64,000 bases of DNA from Nereocystis luetkeana. Lineage: Eukaryota > Sar > Phaeophyceae > Laminariales > Laminariaceae. Made by a program: the position numbers and the translations under genes. Positions 54,760-64,000 of the stretch are shown one piece after another. The stretch spans positions 8,388,790 to 8,452,789 of the forward strand of contig JARUPZ010000017.1 of assembly GCA_031213475.1 (NCBI GenBank), given 5' to 3'. The notes under the pieces are model-generated. The model did no database searches. It was not told the DNA's origin and was given only the letters and a program-made list of their open reading frames with translations. Each line of letters begins with the position of its first letter. Within the stretch, counting starts at the first letter, position 1.

Positions 54760-55110
54760 CCCCCCTTTATTTTCTCCTTGGTTTGTCTTCTCTCTTTCGA
54801 AGAATGTGCATGTCGTGCCTGTCGTATCCAGTAGGGTGACAAGGCATTACACCTGTCTACTCTCACTGCATAACATTGCAGAATCTCTGCCGCGGCGTGG
54901 TTTTGTGACCACATAACTCCCCTCTCTTCTGGGATTCAAGAACCGGCACGGACACTGGTGATGCTGGATGTCGACGAGTAGAAATAACGGTTTAACCCTT
55001 TTAGAACCGCAGTTCCGTTGTGGGGACAATCCAGTCACTTTATAAGTAATTTGTCCCCAAAACAGGACTGCGGTTCTAAAAGGGTTAATGCATGAAGAGC
55101 ACACACACGA
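54760..55110. repeat. Family H dispersed repeat carrying an A insertion
   Basis: TTTATTTTCTCCTTGG, GTGCCTGTCGTATCCAGTAG, TGTGACCACATAACT, CGGCACGGACACTGG and TGCTGGATGTCGACG match the 38.9-kb copy. The match resumes after the A element with TGCATGAAGAGCACACACAC. Confidence 0.65.
54992..55088. mobile_element. Family A hairpin with empty-site evidence
   Basis: TTAACCCTTTTAGAACCGCA at the left and GCGGTTCTAAAAGGGTTAA at the right, inserted in family H. The related uninterrupted site at 39110 has one TTAA, so TTAA was duplicated. Confidence 0.9.
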
Positions 55111-55581
55111 AGACCGAATTTGAAAGCTCGATCGCCACAACAGCCGGGAAATGGTGCCGACGCAGAAGAGGGCGGTCTTACAGTAGAAGCATCCCATCAT
55201 TGACAGCAGAGCTTTACTGAGACGAGTCGGTCGGTCGGTTCGGCTTTCGCAGTCCCTTGGTTGTAGATCAATCGAGCTTCGAAATTCGGTCAAGGGGGGG
55301 GGGCGGGGAGGGGATGCCTCGCACGCTCCTCACGGTGTCGAGTCAAGAGTGCACCAGGTAGGACGTTAATTTGAACCTCTCGGGACTCCAGAGAGGGGAA
55401 AAAACGGGACGGTGAAAAAGTGACTACCGTATGATTACAGCTAAGGTCACCGCCTGATTGAGGGATTGGCAAAAACGTCGGGGCACGGGCGCGACATGAC
55501 CCTCTGCCCGTGTGGGCGGAGAGGCGCTCAAGCTTTCCCGTGCGCGGTTGACACCACCACAAATGCCATTCGTCTATGAAC

Positions 55582-55675
55582 ACCCTTTAGAACCGCAGTC
55601 CCGTTTTGGGGACAAGCTACTAGAAATTTGAGTGGTTCGTCCCCGAAACGAGACTGCGGTTCTAACAGGGTCAAT
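55582..55675. mobile_element. Family A hairpin element
   Basis: ACCCTTTAGAACCGCAGTCC at the left and GACTGCGGTTCTAACAGGGT at the right. Confidence 0.8.
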
Positions 55676-55740
55676 AGGTCGCCATCTCGGGGTCTCGAAG
55701 GGGCTAACATGACTGTAGTACTACACTACCAGGTACCTGG

Positions 55741-55850
55741 TATCACGAGGGGCCATAGTAAATAGGACCAAATATTGTTGGTGAAAATAGGTAAATAGGG
55801 GGGTTTTTCCGTGTACCGTAGGTCCTATTTAATATGGTCCCCCGTAATAG
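55741..55850. mobile_element. Family B hairpin element
   Basis: TATCACGAGGGGCCATAGTA at the left and ATATGGTCCCCCGTAATAG at the right. The palindrome TACCAGGTACCTGGTA abuts the left end. Confidence 0.8.
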
Positions 55851-55987
55851 TAGATTAGATTAATATTAATAGTACTAGGTACCAAGGTATTAATTTAGTG
55901 AGGTTGGGTGTGGGTCGCGAAAAAGGGCCAAAGTCCAACCATTGATACATCCATTCTAAAACGACGGCGGGCAGGTCACGATCTACT

Positions 55988-56106
55988 CAATACGGGGGTG
56001 CTATACTATTGATAAACAGGATGAACTTTTGTTAAGTAAAATCGCGATATGTGTATAGGTTTCTGTGCGTACCGTGGGTCCTATTTACTGTGCCCCCCCG
56101 TAATAA
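55988..56106. mobile_element. Family B hairpin element, diverged
   Basis: CAATACGGGGGTGCTATACT at the left and ACTGTGCCCCCCCGTAATAA at the right. Confidence 0.7.
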
Positions 56107-57470
56107 CACCATTTAGATGCTCGCCTGCCTTTTACGAGACAACCCGGGATTGCAAATGCAGGGCTCGCGTACTGCAGGTACAGGTCGAGGTCAGAAACGT
56201 GGCCGCCTTTCGTAGATACCGTAGATGATGACTGTACCGCCAACCATGAGAGGTACCCGCTGTTGTACATAGATTACACAGGTCGGGAAATATTAACTGC
56301 CCCGAATATATCTGGCTCATCAAACGGGAATCGATAGTTGGTAAATTTTCAGAGATATCACACCCCGGTGATAACAAAATGGGAAAATGGGGGCAGAGAG
56401 AGGTGGAACCACTCGAACAGTCAACGAACGACTTAAGCTTACGTATAGTAGTGTGGAATCTTTACCTTTTTTTTTGGCAATGTGAGGGGGAACGGGCGGG
56501 AGTTCCTACCGACAGATTGTACCATTAATATCTTGTAACCACAAAACACATACCACCAGGTACCAACCATGTACCACTCTGTATTGAAATATGAGGACCA
56601 TTTATGTATGTTCACTACAAATGATTCTTACGTCGAGGGGCAGACTGGAAAAGTGCAGCAGTATGTACAGCACCGACGAACGGTACGGGTCCCTCTGTAC
56701 ATGCCGGTGCCCGATATGCTGCCGACAAAATCGCTTGGCACACGCACACGGATGGATGAACCAGTCAGGGTGGCAGCGGTCGGGAATGCGCCGGTGCCCG
56801 CTACGTACGTATAATGTCGGTGTATTTGCCAGGCACATAGCGGGCGTCCCCGTGTTGGAATAGAGGGACATTGCTGCTGCTTTGAACGATATACGTACGT
56901 ATGATACCAGATGTAAGATACTGCTGTACCCTGCCCATCATAAATGTAGCTCAGGGCGTGCCTTAACTCCCACCAAAGAGCATGGGAACCAGCGGAACGG
57001 AACGAGGCTGTTCGTGGTCATTCGTTCCGTTCCTACCTAAAAAAATGCGTTTGGGTCCATGCAGAATCCTGGGCCTCGCCAGCCGAATCGGCACGAACCG
57101 TATTTTTTGCACATGCCAAAGCAAATTGGTGTCCTCATCCATCTTCGGTGGTGTCCATCTACATCAAATATTCCGCTCTTTGTTCCCGTTCGGTCGGGCC
57201 GTTCGGTCCTCCCAAACAAGAAAAAGGGGTGCAACACTACTACTTCTTCCTCTTCCTAGATATACTGTTTTTCTCGGGCTGCACTGAACCTGTTCGTTTC
57301 CCGCAACCAATCAACACCAATTCATGCGGCAAATAATATTCCATTCGGCTCGTTCCAATGCTCTCTGGGGGGGGTTAAGACACCCTCATACGGACAAAAT
57401 TGCGAACGTGAAATTTAAATAAAAAGGCTTCGCGTACACACGGCGGTAGTTCACCACCATATATACGACG
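56107..57470. other. Unassigned stretch
   Basis: No gene or strong repeat recognised apart from a T tract (56467-56475) and a GTACGTACG patch near 56895. ORFs are short and without family signatures. Confidence 0.4.
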
Positions 57471-57690
57471 GTGTGTTTCACACCCTATACGTTGTATACA
57501 GCACTCCTGGTGTACGCGTTTACCACCCTCGAGTGATAAAACACCCCATTGACAAACCACCCGATGTATCACCGGGGTACGTTGTATCCCACACCCCCTG
57601 CTCTGTCAGGTCTCGTGTCCAGTACCAGGCATTCAGTATGACACCCCCGAGGTATCACCTGGGTGATATCCGTGAAACGAGTGAGCACAC
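57470..57690. repeat. Degenerate CACACCC / TATCACC repeats
   Basis: Recurrent CACACCC, ACACCCC and TATCACCGGGG / TATCACCTGGG motifs at irregular spacing. Confidence 0.5.
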
Positions 57691-58029
57691 AGTGGTGCCC
57701 CCAGGCGTGCGAGTGTACCGCGGTACAATACAACGACCAGCGAGCAACATGGCGGTGCAGGAGGTGCAAACGCCTTGCGAACGCGCGGCCCGTCGCAGCG
57801 GGCAAACCTCTTCTTCGGCGCCAGCGACTGCTGCCACCGGTACCCAGGGCTCGATCACGCGCGTTTAGCGGAAAGGCACACATACATGTGCCTCCTGCTG
57901 CTGCCAGGCCCCCACCGCACAGCTCGCCGACAAGCGAAGCGTCTTCCACCAAGGTTCCCACGGCAGAGCCCATAGACTAGCCAGGCACGGCATCTGCTGC
58001 TGAGCCGGCCACAACAACAGGTGTGCGAT

Positions 58030-58235
58030 CTGGCAGCAAAAGCTCCAACCGCTGCTACCACACCCCTTACAGCAGTTATCACACCCCTTGCCGCCTTCCT
58101 GGCGTGGGGCAGCGAAACCTCCAACCAACTGCTGCCACACACCCTTCATCACACCCCCGCCTGCTTGCAGTGTGGCAGCCATACTCCTTTGCTACCACTG
58201 CTGATATCACACCCATTGCATCACACCTGCTAAAA
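58030..58235. repeat. Degenerate CACACCC array
   Basis: Units such as GCTGCTACCACACCCCTTAC, GTTATCACACCCCTTGCCGC, TGCCACACACCCTTCATCAC and CTGATATCACACCC, spaced by about 20-60 bases. Confidence 0.6.
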
Positions 58236-58252
58236 GCTCTCCGATAAGAATT
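58231..58252. mobile_element. Isolated family C end
   Basis: AAAAGCTCTCCGATAAGAAT equals the right end of the C element at 5643-5660. No partner end is nearby. Confidence 0.5.
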
Positions 58253-58477
58253 ACCCAAGACGCGCATGTAGACACATTGTCGGACGGCGAACGAGAACAA
58301 TAATATCGGTGAACACCGAGGTCGCGATTTCGCGCAGGGTGCACCGATATAAGCTCGCCCTGCGAGACCGCCAGGACGCCAGGGGGAGAAGGGAGGAGGA
58401 GGGAGGACTACTTCCCATGGGGTGGGGGTGGAATGCAGATGCGGAGTAGGACGCATGGCGTATAGATAATATAGTAC

Positions 58478-58630
58478 TCGTAGGTAGTGCGTATTCGATT
58501 GAATATACGCAGGGAAGGATAATTGGTTGGATGAAGCAAGTTGGTGGTATTCGACGAATTATGTCAGCTTTTTCATTTTGAATGAATAACGCCCCGCCTG
58601 CTGCACATTGTCGGAAGTCTGAAGGCAAAT
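58478..58630. repeat. Family J dispersed repeat
   Basis: ATATACGCAGGGAAGGATAA, TGGTATTCGACGAATTATGT and GCACATTGTCGGAAGTCTGA parallel the copy at 8943-9100. The minus frame has a stop here. Confidence 0.5.
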
Positions 58631-58639
58631 ACCTCGTAA

Positions 58640-61030
58640 TAAATAAATAAATAGAAATCTCCTCTCGAGTCAGAGAAATACTTATCACTCGCAGTATAAT
58701 CACGTCTTGCTGACGCTTTGCTGCTGCTGTGCCTACATACGGCCGTGCCGTGTGCTACTGCTGTGCATGCTGCGGTGCTGCAGCAGTACTATTGATAGTA
58801 CAAGACGGTGGGTATGTACTCTGTGCTGCACCAGGTAGATGCTAGTTGGCTTCGTATAAAATCTCAATAACAGCAGCAGCAGTGTCTTCTGCCTTCTCCA
58901 TAGGAGCACAAAGCAGATAAAGCAGCAGTACATCGAAAATCAGCGGACGATGGGAGCTGTGGCTATCTGTAGCATCCACAACGCTGCGTCGTGCAGATTA
59001 TGGATTGCGACCAGAGGACTTCGTTGTACACAAGCAAGAGGCAGATCATCGGACAGATCATCAGATCATTACGTCATCCTTGCCGCACGACAGCTCAAAA
59101 AGAGCAGTCATGCGACCCTCGCGAGCGCCAGGCCAACCAGCAATAGGCAGAGGGAGTTTTCCGGTCAAGCCACCATACATACTACAGGAGGTAGCAGCGA
59201 GGTGACTCAACGTGGCAACCAGGGTGTGACAAAACTACTCAGTACTGCGACCGGCATGCCGCGCTGAAGCATCCACTGCCATGTGGGCCAGAAAGCCTCG
59301 CCTGTGTAATCAATTACGCTAGAAGACAGGTCTTCTTTGACGCGTCAAGGTCTCCTCTGTCCGTGTTGTACTGAATTCAGTATGAAATGTGCGAGCAGGC
59401 AAGACGTCAAATCGCAGTCTCCTCGACATTTATCAGATCAGTCTAACTAGACGCGTCAAGGGAAACTTGATCCATACTATCATGTGCTTAGTGTACTTCA
59501 GCGGTCAGTCAAGAAGTCATACCACGGTCTCGTAGAATCTTGGCGGTCACCTGACTCCTCTGCTGCCGGAAGAAGGCCATCTCGACTCGTGCTCGTAGAT
59601 GCTGCTGCCATCTGGGCTGGATCATTGGTAGTGGTAATATGGTACCCACTTCCGCCACTAGTCGGCTTCATGTCGTCGGCGCGGTCAGATGGGTCAAGGC
59701 GTGGGTGAGATCTGTGCTGGCACTGCTATCTGTGTTGAAGCTCGGACCGGAAGCGAGGTTGCACTTTCGAGAGAGGACCGGAACAGAAGCCAATACATAT
59801 AGAGTTCGCGAGATCAAAACTCGCGAGAACAGCGCGCGAATTTTCGCGCAGAAATCTCCTTGTGAATCATACTCGTACCACAGCAGATACTGCGGATCAG
59901 TTATATATGGGCCCACAAGAGGTACGTATATATGCGCCCTGCAGACTATGTCCGCCTCACTTACGAGTACTTAATTACTCCTGCTGTCTTCACGTGCGAG
60001 TTTTGCCACTGGGTCTCGCTTGTAATCATTGTTGCATCTCTCTCGAGGAATAATACGATGGGTATACGACGAGTACTGCTGTACGGGCGATCGATACGTA
60101 CGCGGGTGTGCACTTTGAGACATCAGTGGTACTCTGTGCACTATAAAAATTCCAAGTCAGATCGTAGTAGGGTCCAATGCCCCCTGTAGGGCGCCGCCTC
60201 CGCCCATATACGTTAAAGAACATTTGAACATTTTTGAATGTATGCGGCCGTGCCCATGCACGTACTGGTATATGATGCATCTCGTCCAGCCCGAGGAGGA
60301 CGGGGCTGGCGCAAACTAGGCGTCTTTGGCATGAGAGCGACCGGTTGTGTAGGGCAAGTTGTACAACGAAGATGCACAGGCACCGTTTCGAAGGTTACTA
60401 TGCCTCCGCCTCTACAGCTGAGTAGCACCGTCCTCTCTCTGGTGCTGCAGGCGCGGTTTCTACGCCCGACATAACTTCGCCGAGCCCGTCCTCGTACACT
60501 ATAGCAACCCCTGTAGAATAAACTAACGGCGATATTCCTCGGGCTCTCCATTGCCCACACGCTACTACTGCCACCGTAGTCCCGCAGAAGGCATCTATCT
60601 GCTTCGCGCGCTTGCTGCGCCACAATACCGAGAACGCTGATCGATAGAGAGAGAGAGAGCTTTCCTGTTTCAGGTTGTTGTTCGCGATGGCGCGGAATGC
60701 CCCCCAAGCCATGATAACATGCATTGCGCGAAGATGGAGATATTGCGCAGGTGTAGGAAGGTAACGCCTCTTTCCTCGCGATGTGGTGGATATTGGAACC
60801 AGTACGCCCTCCTGTGACACAATACCAGGCGTTCATCGATACCGCAGGATCGAGGCATATAGGATGACCGCCGAATGAATCCTCCCGTCCTTTTTGTCAG
60901 CATGTAGCGGATACAATCGCATGAAGAGCGCAATGCCCAAAAAAAGGATGGCTCATGTTTCGCATACGAAATGAACGAGGTGAGATGGTACCGATCCGCC
61001 TGGAAAACTTACATAGCGCTTGTTGTTCCC
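58640..61030. other. Unassigned stretch
   Basis: No gene recognised. CAG clusters occur at 58740-58780 and 58870-58930. The 207-codon minus ORF (60213-60836) and a 111-codon plus ORF (59639) lack family signatures. Confidence 0.4.
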
Positions 61031-61039
61031 GATCTAGGA

Positions 61040-61250
61040 ACGGCGCGTGATACGATGGAAGTATCACTTTTGGGCAGATAATTTTTCTGAACGACGGGGC
61101 TCCTTAACCCGAAAACACCCAAAATCGTCGGAACTTTTATTCTTGCGTTACACTTTTTTTTCTGTATGCATGTTACTAGACCATGGAATTGGTCAACGGG
61201 TCGTAGCACTTGCACGTTACCCCAAAATCAGATTTTGGGTGACATATTTA
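61040..61250. mobile_element. Family D remnant
   Basis: TTTCTGAACGACGGGGCTCC then AAAATCGTCGGAAC match the D interior. It is broken after 61140 and the ends are worn. Confidence 0.45.
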
Positions 61251-61279
61251 TATATTACTGTAGTACAGGACACCTATTA

Positions 61280-61380
61280 TAACCCCTTTAGAACTCCAGT
61301 CCCGTTTTGGGGACAAGGCACTCAAATTCCAAGTAATTTGTCCCCAATTGTCCCCAAAACGAGACTGCAGTCCTAAAAAA
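61280..61380. mobile_element. Family A hairpin element
   Basis: AACCCCTTTAGAACTCCAGT at the left and GAGACTGCAGTCCTAAAAAA at the right. The right arm has a small duplication of TTGTCCCC. Confidence 0.75.
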
Positions 61381-61867
61381 TATGAGATCGCCAGGCTGAG
61401 ATTACGAGTGGCACAAGAAGTTCAAGAGTCGTTATCTCGAGCGGCCGCTCTCGAATGAGAAATCCAGCCTGCGCCAGGTTTCGTGCTTCTCAATCGTTGT
61501 TCTGTACTCTCATTCATTCGTTGTTCTGTACTGACTGGTGTACAGCTCCTCATGGCAGGATACACACAGAAACAAAAATAAAGTGGTGCGCCTATACCGC
61601 AGTCTTTCATTTTTTTCTTTCATTTTTTTTCTTTTTTCTTTTCACTCTGTTCTGTCCTGTTGCTTTTTTCACGCGTGAATTCCATGTCGCTGCCATGGCA
61701 TTTCAAGGGGCATGCATATAGACGCGGGTTATTAGGCTGCCTCCCATCAGCCTGCCGTTGCTGGTCTGAAAAGGTACCGCTGCTGTGGAACTTTTGTCTG
61801 AACTCCGTGCCGCTTTCATGAAATCCCGAGCGATATATATATGTATATGTACCGGCATGGAACATTA

Positions 61868-61980
61868 CTATTACGGGGGGCCATAGTTAACAGGACCTAT
61901 TGTACACATAAAAACCTATATGTTTAAACATTTTTACTAACAGTATTTGGTCCTATTAACTATGCCCCCCCCCGCAATAG
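61868..61980. mobile_element. Family B hairpin element
   Basis: CTATTACGGGGGGCCATAGT at the left and CTATGCCCCCCCCCGCAATA at the right, with TA outside. Confidence 0.85.
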
Positions 61981-61984
61981 TAAC

Positions 61985-62660
61985 TGTCTCTCAAGGGACT
62001 TCCATGGCACTCTGCTGGGGGACTGCGGAAGTCCTGCCATTAGACTTCCATGCGAACTCGATGATGACGCAGCCTTGGGATTACTTTTGTGGGGACATGC
62101 ACGAAGGCCTCTCATAGGACTGCCTGCCACGAGGTGCGATGAAGTGACAATAAAAGGTCCGTCGGTTGCACGACCTTTCATGCAGTTGCCGTGGAAACTC
62201 CATGAAAGGCCATCAGGATAAAACAAACAGCCACGAGGTTTCACGAAGTTCAGTGTGTGGTGGGGTGGCATGTATGTGCTGCGCGAGGGTTCGTCGGGTT
62301 TCGTGTGGTTCATGCCATGATGAGGCGACGTGAGGCTGCAATAATTAGGTTTCATCGCGCGCCACGAGATTTCACGGGTTGCCTTGGGGTTTCTTTCGTG
62401 AACGGCGATGCGATGCCGTGGAAGTTCCACGAAACTCCATTCGAGAGTTCATGGCATGAAGTAAGTGCCTCGAGTTATAAATTCGGTTGCATCAGGTTCC
62501 ATGAGGCTTGACTATACTACACAAGAGTACACCATGAAGTGATATCAGGTAGGTGCCATTGATGAGGCTTCAATTGGTTTCGTGATATATATGCCAGGAG
62601 ATTTTTCATGGACGGCCATGAGGTGACATGCACATTTCAAGGGGGGCCATGACGAGTAGT
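61985..62660. repeat. Degenerate CATGAAGT / GGTTTCATG array
   Basis: Irregular repeats such as GGACTTCCATGG, GACTTCCATGCG, CACGAGGTTTCACGAAG, GTTTCGTGTGGTTCATG and CCGTGGAAGTTCCACGAAAC. No unit is exact. Confidence 0.55.
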
Positions 62661-63435
62661 TACGGCGACAAAAGCTGGTAATCAAATCCGTAGGCCATAC
62701 AGATTTTTGCGGGCGACGCTTTGCGGACTCTCCCTCCTGAGGCTGTTTACTTGACTAGCGCGTGTGTGGCTCAACCTGTGAGGGTTGATTTATTCCGTTA
62801 CTTATACCATATTGAGGTGATTAACATGCCGTCGGGCTGGAAGGATCGAAACTATTGGTCTCTGGTCCACCTCTGAATCGACGGGGAGTGTCCGGATGCC
62901 TTCCTAGTCGTGTCAGTCGAATCGAGCTTGCATTTTTGGTGCTCTCCGGGTTGTTGCAGGCAAGAGTATCCTGAACACTGCTATGTGTCCTGCTCCCGGG
63001 TTTTAGAAGGTTCGCCTTTCGGCTCCTGCGAGCAGCGGCAGCGGCTAAGCAGTTAACACAAGTTCGAGGGAGTTTAGGCCGCTGCTGTGACGTGTGAGCG
63101 TGTGTTTAGTGGGTGGTGAGAGACGCGGCGGGCTTCAACATTGCTTACGATCGAGCAAGCCGATCGACGCATCCCGTCGAAAACACGATGCCTTTCGACA
63201 GGATGCGTGGGTCCGACTGCTCGATCGAAAAAGTTAGGATCGACAATACCATTTTTCACAGTGCAAGAAAGCCCCGTTTAGTCTCCGATCTGAAACCGAC
63301 ATATATATATATGCGATCTACGCATCCGACTGCGTAAGCAATAATAACCTAAAAACAAGACGGTTAATAGGCTTACCTCGACACCCAGCAACGCACTGCA
63401 AAAAAAAAGCTGAATTCGAGCCCACTCCCAACCCA
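62661..63435. other. Unassigned stretch
   Basis: No gene recognised. TCGATCGA-type and CGACGCATCC motifs recur at 63145-63235 with inverted symmetry. Confidence 0.35.
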
Positions 63436-63439
63436 TCCA

Positions 63440-63725
63440 CAGTTAGTAGCCATGAGGCTTCACGCAGCGCTACCAACCACGAGGTACCGTACGGTTGAAT
63501 GAGGTGCCATCCCATGGCCGTGAAGGACGAAAAAGTGCCTATTTTTATGAGAAATCATGAAGGCCACGAGACTGCCATTAACTACGGTGAAGCATCGAAA
63601 GGTAGCATCAGGTTTCGCGAGACACGCTGAAGGTCTTCATTACAATTATCATGAGGGGTTGAATCAATGATGATAAACGACCGTGAGGTTTCATGGAAGA
63701 ACATCGAAATTTCGAGCCGACCGGC
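63440..63725. repeat. Degenerate CATGAGGTTTCATG array
   Basis: Same motif class as 61985-62660: CCATGAGGCTTCACG, CACGAGGTACC, ATCATGAAGGCCACGAG, GGTTTCGCGAGACACG and GTGAGGTTTCATGGAAG. Confidence 0.55.
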
Positions 63726-63767
63726 GAGTAGGGTTTCGCTTTGGAGCTCGACTATTTATCGGCGACG

Positions 63768-63965
63768 GAAGGGGGGGTGTGGACTCGTTGTCATGCATGG
63801 CCGTAGTCGTATGGCCATGGACCCTACATCCCTGTATAATGCCGAGACGGAGCACGTCGGATTTTCACCGACCAGGTAGACATTTGTTGCACCAAGCGCG
63901 AAGCGCCGTCGTGTGCTAGGCGAGTCGCACGAAGGGAAACCTGCATCCTGCTACTAAGAACCGCG
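63768..63965 (+). mobile_element. Family F copy
   Basis: GGGGGGGTGTGGACTCGTTG, CATGCATGGCCGTAGTCG, GCCGAGACGGAGCACGTCGG and CACCAAGCGCGAAGCGCCG, ending GCATCCTGCTACTAAGAACC. Confidence 0.75.
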
Positions 63966-64000
63966 TTTGACAACGTCAACTACTTGATTTAAGTTCTGGT

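Overview
The window looks like nuclear DNA from a repeat-rich eukaryote. The one clear gene is split into six short GT-AG exons with introns of about 2.7-5.0 kb. The rest is microsatellites, minisatellites, long G or C tracts and many short inverted-repeat elements. I see no operons, bacterial ribosome-binding sites, rRNA, tRNA or CRISPR array. My guess is an alga of the stramenopile (brown-alga-like) type, from the large introns, an exostosin-type glycosyltransferase and short TTAGGG-type tracts, but that assignment is weak.

3.4-24.0 kb, minus strand: I reassembled an exostosin (GT47)-like glycosyltransferase gene by eye. Its six exons are 24025-23390, 20103-19946, 15009-14910, 12159-11908, 8768-8598 and 3551-3423. 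All splice phases agree and give 481 codons plus a stop. The N-terminus has a signal peptide or anchor and a polyserine linker. The introns are packed with mobile elements, some nested. Intron 3 carries degenerate tandem copies of the start of exon 4. The presumed promoter side (24.0-24.4 kb) has repeated GAACGATCGAAAC-like motifs.

24.4-54 kb: mostly repeats. These include a 68-bp satellite (24.8-25.3 kb), a CCCGA array, an 88-bp tandem repeat (31.4 kb), a roughly 28-bp minisatellite (33.4 kb), long TAC, AAC, CAG, GGA and TA microsatellites, and a cluster of G-tract-bounded repeats (40-45 kb). Coding candidates are weak: a two-exon fragment (44.5-45.0 kb), a possible terminal exon (32.4 kb) and a decayed proline-rich repeat ORF (52.4-52.9 kb).

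54-64 kb: a possible F-box-like first exon on the minus strand (54.0-54.3 kb), more short inverted-repeat elements, and degenerate arrays built on CATGGAAGT/GGTTTCATG motifs.

Mobile families, named here only for reference: A, about 97-bp hairpins at TTAA, piggyBac-like, 15 copies; B, about 110-bp hairpins with TTACGGGGG ends and flanking TA, about 16 copies; C, about 240 bp with an 18-bp perfect terminal repeat; D, about 250-270 bp with GCGTTCTACGATAGAGGT ends; E, 402 bp inside a D copy; F, repeats bounded by G tracts, 11 copies; G, short G-tract units; H and J, other dispersed repeats. Coordinates come from manual reading and may be off by a few bases.
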